Shown piece by piece: positions 8,236-16,351 of a stretch of 38,836 nucleotides of DNA. Below the pieces are notes generated by a model, which had not been told where the DNA came from, made no database searches, and saw only the letters and a program-made list of their open reading frames with translations. Numbering within the stretch: the first letter of the stretch is position 1; every line of letters starts with the position of its first letter. Made by a program: the position numbers and the translations under genes. Origin of the DNA: Kuafuiihalomonas phototrophica (GTDB taxonomy: Bacteria; Myxococcota; Kuafuiibacteriia; Kuafuiibacteriales; Kuafuiibacteriaceae); contig DAPKRQ010000371.1 of NCBI GenBank assembly GCA_031800475.1, positions 1 to 38,836 on the forward strand, read 5' to 3'.

Positions 8236-8442
8236 TCGGTCCGGATCTAGCCGGCCATGGGCCCGACCGGACAACGCGCTAAATTTGCGCTTTTTGGGCT
8301 TCCCCTAAAACCCAAGGTGGTCCAGAAGGGGGTCGGACGGGCCGGTTCCGTGGAAGGTGGCCCCCCCAACTTCGGCGGGGCCGGCTCCGTCCACTCCCCA
8401 CAGTTTCTTGCGCCGCGGCGAAGTTCCGGTCGAAGTGCGGCC

Positions 8443-9233
<791 letters not shown>

Positions 9234-9246
<13 letters not shown>

Positions 9247-10685
9247 TTGGGGGCCTCGTTGGTGATCACCACGTCGTGGACGTGCGATTCCCGAAGACCG
9301 GCGGCAGTGATCTTGACGAAGCGGGCTTGGGACCTCAGCGACATCAGATCGGTGGCGCCCACGTAGCCCATGCCCGCCCGCAGGCCCCCCACCAACTGCC
9401 AGACGGTTTCGTCGAGGGGACCTTTGAATGGAACGCGCCCTTCTATCCCTTCCGGCACCAGCTTTTGGGCTTTGACTCCGGCCTGGGCGTAACGATCGCT
9501 GGAGCCCTGCTGCATGGCGCCCAGGGAGCCCATGCCCCGATAGGATTTGAAGGCCCGCCCTTCGTACAGGACGACTTCGCCAGGCGACTCGGTGACCCCC
9601 GCCAGCAAGGACCCGACCATCACCGACTCGGCGCCCGCGGCAAGGGCTTTGACCACATCTCCGGAGTATTTGATGCCCCCGTCGCCGATGATCGGCAGGT
9701 CTCGTTCCCGCGCGGCGGCCGAGCACTCGAGTATCGCCGTCAGTTGCGGCACTCCGACCCCCGCCACGATGCGGGTGGTGCAGATCGAACCCGGCCCGAT
9801 CCCGATCTTGACCCCGTCCACCCCCGCTTCCGCCAGGGCCAAGGTCCCTTCTCGGGTCGCCACGTTTCCGGCCACGACCTGCACGTGCGGGAACTGGGCT
9901 TTGGTCCAGCGCACGGTATCCAACACGCCCCGCGTGTGGCCGTGGGCCGTGTCCACCACCACGGCGTCCACTTCGGCGCCGACCAAAGCTTCGATGCGAG
10001 CTTCGCGATCCGGGCCGACGCCTGCGGCGGCAGCCACCAGCAGGCGGCCCCGGTCGTCTGTGACGGCGTTCGGGTGGCGGGCGCTCTTCTCCACGTCCTT
10101 CAGGGTCATGAGGCCGACCAGCGCGCCGTCTACGTCCACGATGGGCAGTGTTTCCTTGCGGTGCTCGTGCATGACCTCCCGGGCCCGATCGGGGGAAGTG
10201 CCGGCCCGAACGGTGACCGGATCTGGGGTCATTCGCTGGCGGACGCGGTCGTCCGGTGCGGCGGCTCGGATGTCGCGGCCGGTCAGAATTCCGACCAGCC
10301 GGCCCCCTTCGACCACCGGGAATGAGGAAAACCCGAGCTCCCCCTTCAGGTCCAAGGCGCGACGCACCGGGTCGTCGGGGGCCACGGCCACGGGGTCCGA
10401 GATGATGCCGGCCTCGAACCGCTTGACCTTGCGAACCTCCTGGGCCTGCGCCTCCACGGTCATGTTCTTGTGCACGACACCGATCCCGCCGAGTTGGGCG
10501 AGGGCGATGGCCATCCGGGCCTCCGTGACCGTGTCCATGGCCGCCGAGACCAGCGGCACCCGCAGGTGCAGCTTTCGCGAGAATCGGGTGTCGATCGAGA
10601 CGTCCCGGGGAAGCGTCTCGGAGTAGCCCGGGACCAGCAAGACGTCGTCGAATGCCAATCCCTCGGCAACGGGGGGCGCGTTCAT
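9234..10685 (-). CDS. guaB: Inosine-5'-monophosphate dehydrogenase
   Basis: Oxidises IMP to XMP with NAD+, the committed step of GMP synthesis. It has 483 residues. The TIM barrel is interrupted by two CBS domains at about 95-150 and 153-205. The catalytic Cys302 lies in GIGPGSICTTRIVAGVG. The flap and mobile-loop segments include YRGMGSLGAM and EGIEGRVPFKG. The frame is open far upstream, but the protein starts at ATG 10685 (MNAPPVAEGLAFDDVLLVPG), as in other GuaB proteins. The last four codons lie antisense to the end of dapF. No guaA is visible. Promoter signals probably lie in the 400-base divergent gap shared with the RNase E/G gene. Confidence 0.97.
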
Positions 10686-11085
10686 CTTGCAGCGGGGCAA
10701 TAGGGGCCGTGTGCCTCGCCGGTCAATGGCGGGACCGCGAGTCGGCCGTTCTGCCCACCTCGCGGTGTTTGGCATGGCGAAAAGGTCTGCTCTTCGTGTA
10801 CCGTCGGCGATGTATACAACCGCCGGGTCCCGTCCAGGGCCGCGGGCCGAAGCCGGGAGATCCCTTCCGGGATCGACCGAAGGCCCCCCGACCGGACCCG
10901 GCCGAAGCCCGCACCACGCAGGTGCGGCGGAGCGTACGTGCGGCGAGCGCGAGACCAGCTGATCCATTCCCCATCGGAAGCATCGCCGATCGAAGCCGTC
11001 TCGGCGCGACGCCCAGCAGGTGGCGCCCCGTCTCGCCCCACCGGCGCCCCAGGGGTCGCCGCACGCCTCGGGAGAACCGAACTTC
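10686..11085. other. 400-base divergent intergenic region between guaB and the RNase E/G gene
   Basis: No convincing gene on either strand. The frames here are extensions of neighbours or GC-rich shadows. One AT-rich spot stands out: the palindrome TGTATACA at 10811-10818, whose TATACA could be a -10 element on either strand, though neither direction has a good -35. If it drives the RNase gene, the leader would be about 260 nucleotides. RNase E messages in enterobacteria carry long autoregulatory leaders, so a similar arrangement is possible but unproven. A GGGAGA Shine-Dalgarno precedes the RNase start. Confidence 0.4.
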
Positions 11086-13128
11086 ATGACCGTCCGAATG
11101 CTGATCAACGCGTCAGCTCACCAAGAGGAGCTGCGCATCGCCGTCGTCGAAGATGGCGAGCTCGTCGAACTCGACATCGAAGCTGCCGAAAGCAGCACTT
11201 TGAAAGGCAACATCTATAAAGGCGTCGTCCACAACGTCGAAGGGTCGCTCGAAGCCGCCTTCGTCAACATTGGCATTCAAAAGCAGGGCTTCCTGCCGTT
11301 TAGCGAAGTCGCGCCGGCGCAGTACAACCGCAAGTGGGATGACGAAAAGTCGCCCCGCATCACCGATGTGATGCGCCGCGGCCAAGAGGTGATCGTCCAA
11401 GTCGCAAAAGACGCGGTGGGTGAGAAGGGCGTCACGTTGACGACCTACCTGTCGCTTCCGGGCCGATACACCGTGCTGATGCCCAACAGCGACGCCGGAG
11501 GCATTTCGCGAAAGATCGACGACGAAAAGGTCCGCAAGAAGGTTCGGACCATGGCCCAAAAGATCAAAAAGCCCGACAACTGCGGCTTCATCGTGCGGAC
11601 CGCCGGGCTGGGCCAGACGCGGCTCGCGGTCCAAAAAGACTTGGATCGGGTGGTCGCCCAGTACGAAAAGATGCTCAAGGCGGCGGAGATAGCCCGGGCT
11701 CCGTCGTTGCTTCATTCGGAACCCGATCTGATCGCTCGGACCTTGCGGGACTACTTCACCGAGGAGATCGACGAGGTTTGGATCGACGACAAGCGGGAGT
11801 ACGAGACGGCGGTCGCGTATTTCCGTGAAGTGATGCCGGACTACGAAGAACGGCTGCACCACTACCAAAACCCGATCCCGATCTTCGCCTATCATCACGT
11901 CGAAGAGCAGATCGAAGCCACGTTCGGGCGCCAGGTGTCCTTACCGAGCGGCGGCTCCATCGTCATCGACCAGACCGAAGCGCTCGTCGCGGTCGACGTG
12001 AACTCAGGGCGCATGACGTCCGAAGGCAACCACGAAGAGACCGTCTTCAAGACCAACTGCGAAGCTGCCGAAGAGGTGGCGCGTCAACTCAAGTTGCGTG
12101 ACCTCGGCGGCATCGTGGTCGTGGATTTCATCGACATGGAGGAGAGCGCCCACAAGCGGGAGGTCGAAAAGGTGCTTTCCGAGGCGTCCAAGGAAGACAA
12201 GGCGCGTTACAAGATCGCCCGCATCAACTCCAAGGGGCTGTGCATTTTGACGCGACAGCGGATCCGGCAGGGGATGCGCAAGGCATTCCAGATCCGGTGC
12301 CCGGTGTGCACCGGCACGGGCTGGCTCCGGACTCCGGAGTCCCATTCCCTGTCGTTGATCCGGCGGATCGAAACCCGGCTGGCCCAGGGCGGGGTCGGCG
12401 AGGTTCGGGTCAAGACCCACCGGTCTACCGCCGAGTATCTGCTCAATCGGCGCCGCGAAGATCTGCTGCGGCTGGAGCGCCAGTACGGAGCGCGGGTGAT
12501 GGTCTACGCCCGTCCGGAGATGGACCGCAGCCAAGACGAGGTGTCGTACCATTCCCACGGCGAGCTGCTGGCGGAGATCACCGATCGCCTGCCGCCCCGG
12601 GAGGAACGGCGAAGCCGCAAAAAGCGCAAACGAAGTCGCTCGAAGAAGAAGAAGCTCGGGACCGATGCGGCCACGGCGGCGGCGGAGCTCGAAGGCGACG
12701 ACCAAAATGGGGAGCCGGAGTCCGCGTCCGCTGGCTCCAGCTCCAGCTCCAGCTCCAGCAAGAAGAAGAAGAAAAAGCGTTCCAAGTCCCGCAGCAGCTC
12801 CACCCCGGGGGCTGCGCCAGCGGACGAAAAAGAGCCGGACAAGGCAGCGGCGGCCGACGCAGAGCCGGCGCGCCCGCAGCTCGAGGCGAAAGGGGGCACG
12901 ACCTTCACGGGCAAGCCCTCGCCCGAGTTGCTCGAAAAGATGAAGGCCGAGCGCAAGGCGCGCATGGCCCGCCGCCGCGCGGGCAGCCCCGACGACAGCC
13001 CGGACGATGGCTCGGACAGTGGCAAAGCGGCCCCGAAGCCCGCTCCCGAAGCGCCCGCGGCGGCGGCATCGGCCGACGACAGCGCCGACCGGCGCTCCCT
13101 GCTCGACCGGATCTTCGGCACCCGCTGA
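11086..13128 (+). CDS. rne: Ribonuclease E/G with a basic low-complexity C-terminal tail
   Basis: Single-strand-specific endoribonuclease for mRNA decay and rRNA/tRNA maturation. The S1 domain lies at about 40-120, followed by the 5'-sensor and DNase I-like regions. The metal-binding aspartates are Asp304 (VAVDVNSGR) and Asp347 (VVVDFIDMEE), and the zinc link is Cys405/Cys408 (CPVCTGTGW), each one residue off E. coli RNase E numbering. After about residue 505 the protein becomes a tail of Arg/Lys clusters, a run of eight serines followed by six lysines, and Ala/Pro/Asp-rich stretches, ending in SLLDRIFGTR. Such tails serve as RNA- and partner-binding scaffolds in RNase E. ATG 11086 gives MTVRMLINAS, like E. 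coli MKRMLINAT. Downstream genes follow closely. Confidence 0.95.
   Translation: MTVRMLINASAHQEELRIAVVEDGELVELDIEAAESSTLKGNIYKGVVHNVEGSLEAAFVNIGIQKQGFLPFSEVAPAQYNRKWDDEKSPRITDVMRRGQEVIVQVAKDAVGEKGVTLTTYLSLPGRYTVLMPNSDAGGISRKIDDEKVRKKVRTMAQKIKKPDNCGFIVRTAGLGQTRLAVQKDLDRVVAQYEKMLKAAEIARAPSLLHSEPDLIARTLRDYFTEEIDEVWIDDKREYETAVAYFREVMPDYEERLHHYQNPIPIFAYHHVEEQIEATFGRQVSLPSGGSIVIDQTEALVAVDVNSGRMTSEGNHEETVFKTNCEAAEEVARQLKLRDLGGIVVVDFIDMEESAHKREVEKVLSEASKEDKARYKIARINSKGLCILTRQRIRQGMRKAFQIRCPVCTGTGWLRTPESHSLSLIRRIETRLAQGGVGEVRVKTHRSTAEYLLNRRREDLLRLERQYGARVMVYARPEMDRSQDEVSYHSHGELLAEITDRLPPREERRSRKKRKRSRSKKKKLGTDAATAAAELEGDDQNGEPESASAGSSSSSSSSKKKKKKRSKSRSSSTPGAAPADEKEPDKAAAADAEPARPQLEAKGGTTFTGKPSPELLEKMKAERKARMARRRAGSPDDSPDDGSDSGKAAPKPAPEAPAAAASADDSADRRSLLDRIFGTR
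12733..12778 (+). repeat. CTCCAG / AAG microsatellite inside the RNase E/G gene
   Basis: Tandem CTCCAG units followed directly by AAG triplets encode an octaserine-hexalysine segment. Both units keep the reading frame when they change copy number, so the tail length could vary between strains. This is visible in the sequence; variation itself is inference. Confidence 0.8.
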
Positions 13129-13131
13129 GTC

Positions 13132-13809
13132 ATGGGCGCAGCGCTGGTGGTCATGGGCAAGCTCCCGCGAGCGGGGCAGGTCAAGACCCGGTTGGCCGCC
13201 GCAGTGGGGCCCGAGACGGCGGCCCGCCTGTATGCCGCTTTCCTGGAAGATGTCCTGACCATGGCGGCCCGCTGGGCCCAAACCCGCCCAGGACGGGCCT
13301 GGTTCGCGGTGGCCGGGACGGAGCCCGCGTCGGACGAAGCCGACGGAAGACGCTGGGCTCCGAGCCCCATCCAGGTCTTTGCGCAAGCGGGAGACGACCT
13401 GGGGGGCCGGATCGAGCACGCCCGGGCTCGGGTGGCGTCCGAACGGGTGGTCGTCATCGGCTCCGACGCCCCCCTCTTTTCGGAAGAGCGGGTGGATGCG
13501 GCGGTCCGAGCTCTCGAAGACCACGACGCGGTCATCGGGCCCACCGCCGACGGGGGGTACGACGCCATCGGATTTCGCGGGGCCAGACCGGAGCTGCTTC
13601 GGGGCATTCCGTGGTCCACCCCGGACGTGGCGGCGGCGACCGAGCGGGCAGCGAACCGTTTCGGGCTCCGACTGGCCCAACTGCCCGTGGGATACGACGT
13701 GGACGACCTGGAAGACCTGCGTCGATTGGCGGACGACCCGCACCTTTCGCGGGCGCCGGCAACGGCCCGGGCCGTGGCCGCCTGGCGCGACCGGACGCGG
13801 GGCGAATGA
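13132..13809 (+). CDS. TIGR04282-type glycosyltransferase-like protein (DUF2064 family)
   Basis: A 225-residue nucleotidyl/glycosyl-transferase-fold protein of the DUF2064 / COG3222 family, defined in TIGR04282 as 'rSAM/selenodomain-associated transferase 1' and distantly like CofC. The N-terminal nucleotide-binding motif is VMGKLPRAGQVKTRL. Also present are GDDLGGRI, VVIGSDAPLF (metal-site Asp) and the conserved GPTADGGYDAIGF. The C-terminal YDVDDLEDLRRL is typical. The start lies three bases after the RNase E/G stop, and the SelD-like gene begins one base after its own stop, so all three are probably co-transcribed. Substrate and product are not known for the family; the link to selenium-related proteins comes from the family name and the neighbour seen here. 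Confidence 0.88.
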   Translation: MGAALVVMGKLPRAGQVKTRLAAAVGPETAARLYAAFLEDVLTMAARWAQTRPGRAWFAVAGTEPASDEADGRRWAPSPIQVFAQAGDDLGGRIEHARARVASERVVVIGSDAPLFSEERVDAAVRALEDHDAVIGPTADGGYDAIGFRGARPELLRGIPWSTPDVAAATERAANRFGLRLAQLPVGYDVDDLEDLRRLADDPHLSRAPATARAVAAWRDRTRGE

Positions 13810-13810
13810 G

Positions 13811-14752
13811 GTGGCGGGACGTCGAGCCAAGCTCGACCCGAGTTGGGTCGAGCGACCGCCGCCGAGGGCGTTTGGGCCCACGCCCCGGGCCCGAGACCCG
13901 GGAGGCCCAGCAGCGCCCCGGATCTGCGGACTTCCCCCGGTCTTCGACGAGATCGAGACCTTCGCCCGAGCCTCGGCCGCCAGGGCCCTGGATGCGGCGC
14001 ACGCATCGGGGCGGCGCCCGGTGTGGGCCGCGGCCCGGTGGATGGTGCCTCCGGGTTGGACGTCGGCCCGGTCCGAGCGGGTGGCGGAGGTGGTTCGAGA
14101 GGTTCTGAGCGACGGCGGTGTGCCCCTGGCGTGGCAGCCCGAATGGGTCGGCCCGAACCTGCGCGCGGTGTTTTCGGTGGCGATGGACGGGCGGTCCGAA
14201 CCGGTCCGGGCCCTTTGTCCGTCGGACCGGCTGATTCTGTCGAAGCCGCTGGGCAACGACGTGCTGTTCGAAGCCTACCTTCACGGGGAGCGAACCGTGT
14301 CCCAGACCCGGGCCTGGGTGCGGGCAGGGATCACCCCCCAGCCCGAGGTGGCGCAATGGCTCCAGCAGACCTCTGGGACGCCGGGTGTGCAGTTGGGGGA
14401 GGGGGGCCTGGCCGAGGCGTGCTGGTTGCTGGCCGAAGAGGGGCAGCTGGATGCGGTCCTGGACGCCTCCCGGCTTCCGGCCCTTCCCGGGGCCACCGAG
14501 TTTCTGTTTTCGGGGCGGGTGCCCGAGGGCTGCGGTGCCAACCGTCGCCGGCTCGGTCGCCAGCTCTCGGTGGCTCGAGGGGTACCCGAGACCGCGGCCA
14601 ACCTGTCGCTCGCCCCGGAATGGGCCGGCGGCATCCTGGTTGCGGTGCCCCGGGACGGGCCGGTGCCCAGCTGGGGCACGACCATCGGGGAGCTTCGCAA
14701 CCCGCGGGCGGAGCGACCGCGGGTCCGGCTCCTGGGCCGCATCGGTCCTTGA
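13811..14752 (+). CDS. Truncated SelD/AIR-synthase-like protein lacking the catalytic N-terminus
   Basis: 313 residues that align by eye with selenophosphate synthetase (SelD) from about its residue 75 onward. FARASAARALDAAHASGRRP matches the SelD segment before RPL. DRLILSKPLGNDVLFEAYL matches LxLTKPLGTGVL. The C-terminal half (LDASRLPALPGATEFL, GRVPEGCGANRR, WAGGILVAVP) follows the AIRS_C domain up to the usual QTSGGLLIAV. The N-terminal Cys/Lys active-site segment and the DDAAV metal/ATP motif are missing, and residues 1-44 are Arg/Pro-rich without similarity. The TDVTGFGLLGH motif is degenerate. Making selenophosphate seems unlikely. GTG 13811 is the first in-frame start after the upstream stop; the true start could be slightly later. 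Adjacency to a 'selenodomain-associated' transferase supports the assignment. Confidence 0.7.
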   Translation: MAGRRAKLDPSWVERPPPRAFGPTPRARDPGGPAAPRICGLPPVFDEIETFARASAARALDAAHASGRRPVWAAARWMVPPGWTSARSERVAEVVREVLSDGGVPLAWQPEWVGPNLRAVFSVAMDGRSEPVRALCPSDRLILSKPLGNDVLFEAYLHGERTVSQTRAWVRAGITPQPEVAQWLQQTSGTPGVQLGEGGLAEACWLLAEEGQLDAVLDASRLPALPGATEFLFSGRVPEGCGANRRRLGRQLSVARGVPETAANLSLAPEWAGGILVAVPRDGPVPSWGTTIGELRNPRAERPRVRLLGRIGP

Positions 14753-14777
14753 CAAGCGGGCTTCGCGGGCTTACTTC
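14749..14777 (+). promoter_or_regulatory. Putative sigma-70 promoter of rpmG
   Basis: A perfect -35 TTGACA (14749-14754) overlaps the stop codon of the SelD-like gene. After a 17-base spacer, TACTTC (14772-14777) can serve as a weak -10. The start of transcription would lie only about five bases before the rpmG ATG, giving a nearly leaderless message, which fits the lack of a Shine-Dalgarno there. Confidence 0.45.
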
Positions 14778-14788
14778 CCCGCGCTCCC

Positions 14789-14956
14789 ATGGCGAAGACC
14801 GGAAGAGAACTCATCAAGCTCGAGTCCACGGCCGGGACGGGCTACTTCTATGTCACCAGCAAGAACCGGCGCACCATGACGAAGAAGCTGGAGCTGAAGA
14901 AGTACGACCCGAAAGCGCGCAAGCACGTGCTGTTCGTCGAAAAGAAGCTCAAGTAG
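14789..14956 (+). CDS. rpmG: 50S ribosomal protein L33
   Basis: A 55-residue ribosomal protein of the large subunit, near the E-site. The sequence starts MAKTGRELIKLESTAG, continues GYFYVTSKNRR and ends in a KKYDPKARKHVLF segment followed by EKKLK, matching L33 over its whole length. It has no cysteines, so it is the zinc-free form. It is too short for most frame scans at a 60-residue cut-off. There is no Shine-Dalgarno before the ATG. A TTGACA box 40 bases upstream suggests its own promoter. A run of six T at about 14985 follows the gene, but I see no hairpin in front of it. Confidence 0.97.
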   Translation: MAKTGRELIKLESTAGTGYFYVTSKNRRTMTKKLELKKYDPKARKHVLFVEKKLK

Positions 14957-15219
14957 TTCCCCGCCTCCTGTCGCTCCCTCCGAACTTTTTTCTCCGCTTT
15001 CGAGCAACCCCCGGCCGCTGCCGCAGATAATCCCTGTGAGCATGCGGAACGCTTCGCCGAATCGGGTCGAGCCGGGTGCAGGATCGCCCCCTTTGGGGTG
15101 CAGCTGCCAATTCCCGGTGTGCGGTCCGGACCGTGCGCCGGGGTCGTCTCCCTGGTCCACGTCTTGCTCGGCAGCTTCGCGAAGCCCGGGTCGCAGCCCG
15201 ATCGATTAGGAGGAAAACC

Positions 15220-16272
15220 ATGGTTTACGGAAACAACATTCAGAGCCACATGCAGTCGGCCCAGCTGTACGCCGCCCTCGGCTACACCGCCGACACGTTC
15301 GCCAACGCCATCGCGTCCCGCGGCGGCAACCCGCAGTTTTTGAGCCAGATCGCCGACCAGTTCCAGATGGCCTCAGGCTACCACGTGGGCCAGGCCGTCG
15401 GGTCGTTTTTGTCCCAGGGGCTGAATCCGCAAGGTTTCGTGCCCCCGCCCAGCTACCCGAGCAACCCGCAGGTCGCCAACGGCTACGCCATGAACATCGG
15501 GTCCGGCTACGAGCAGTCCCTTTTCAACATGGACCCCCGCACTCGGGCCGCGGTGGAGCGTGAGTTCGGTGGCCGCATCGTCCATGGCAACCCGAACGAC
15601 GGCGTCGTGCAGGTCATGCCCTTCCGCCCGGGCGTCACCCCGGCCGGCTCCGGCCACGGAAACCAGGCCCACTTCCACGCCGCCGACTACCTGGCGGGTA
15701 TGAACCAGGCTTCGGCCGGCTCTGCCAGCAATCCGCTGCGGGGTGCCCTCAGCCGGATTCTGCAGGATCAGCTCCTGCGGTCCTTCCAGTCTGGGGGCAA
15801 CATCTTCGGACCCCAAAACCAGGGGAACGCTGGCAACGCCGCAGGCCCGGTCGACCAGCAGCGGGCCTTCTTCGGCACCCAGCCCGGCACCGGGCCCTTC
15901 CGCGGTTCTCTGCAGGGTGGCTCGCTCGGCTCCCAGCCGACCATCCTGTCCCAAGGGGCCGCCACCTCGGGCGTTCCGAACAACAGCTACGCGGGCGTCA
16001 TGAGCGACCCGTCGCTCACCGTGGAAGACAAGGTCGCCCTGGCGTTCATGCTGATCCTCAAGAAGTTCGACAAGGACATCGAGCAACAGATGAACCGGGT
16101 GAACGCCATGCAGAACCAGCAGGGCAACCAGGGCAACAGCTCGATCGACGTCGAGGCCCTGAAGCTGTCCCGGATGGTGACCAAGCGGCAGCAGATGGCC
16201 GACATCCTTCGGCAGATCATCGATAAGTACAACCAGACCGCGAAGGGCGTCATCGACGGCATCGGCCGATAG
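15220..16272 (+). CDS. Unknown Gly/Asn/Gln/Ser-rich protein with helical C-terminus
   Basis: A 350-residue protein I do not recognise. The N-terminal 60 residues look helical (SHMQSAQLYAALGYTADTFA). A low-complexity middle (about 75-265) is rich in Gly, Asn, Gln, Pro and Ser. The C-terminal 85 residues are strongly helical and charged, with SLTVEDKVALAFMLILKKFD and a final SRMVTKRQQMADILRQIIDK, likely a coiled coil. It has no signal peptide, no membrane segment and no cysteine that I can see. The start is fixed by a perfect AGGAGG at 15208-15213, the best Shine-Dalgarno in the window, and the gene ends at a strong terminator, so it looks monocistronic and highly expressed. A GATAAT at 15026-15031 may be its -10. 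The C-terminus loosely recalls type III secretion filament or translocator helices, but I cannot support that. Confidence 0.85.
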   Translation: MVYGNNIQSHMQSAQLYAALGYTADTFANAIASRGGNPQFLSQIADQFQMASGYHVGQAVGSFLSQGLNPQGFVPPPSYPSNPQVANGYAMNIGSGYEQSLFNMDPRTRAAVEREFGGRIVHGNPNDGVVQVMPFRPGVTPAGSGHGNQAHFHAADYLAGMNQASAGSASNPLRGALSRILQDQLLRSFQSGGNIFGPQNQGNAGNAAGPVDQQRAFFGTQPGTGPFRGSLQGGSLGSQPTILSQGAATSGVPNNSYAGVMSDPSLTVEDKVALAFMLILKKFDKDIEQQMNRVNAMQNQQGNQGNSSIDVEALKLSRMVTKRQQMADILRQIIDKYNQTAKGVIDGIGR

Positions 16273-16309
16273 TCCCGAGTTCGGGCCTTTGGGCTCGGAC
16301 GGTCCTCGA

Positions 16310-16342
16310 GGCTCTGGCGGTGTACCCGCCAGGGCCTTTTTT
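16310..16342 (+). terminator. Rho-independent terminator
   Basis: An 11-base-pair stem (16310-16320 with 16326-16336, one G-T wobble), a TGTAC loop, and six T directly after the stem. It closes transcription of the unknown Gly-rich gene and separates it from the DUF58 operon. This is the only textbook terminator in the window. Confidence 0.93.
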
Positions 16343-16351
16343 CTTTGCCGG

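Noticed and set aside
8276..8290. GCGC-T-AAATTT-GCGC looked like an operator before dapF
   Set aside because: The two arms are one base out of register, so there is no true symmetry.
12004..14256. A 750-residue minus-strand frame opposite the RNase E/G gene and its neighbours
   Set aside because: Composition mirrors the genes on the other strand and there is no ribosome binding site or domain.
14984..14992. T-run after rpmG as a terminator
   Set aside because: No stem-loop precedes it; the upstream bases are C/T-rich and cannot pair.
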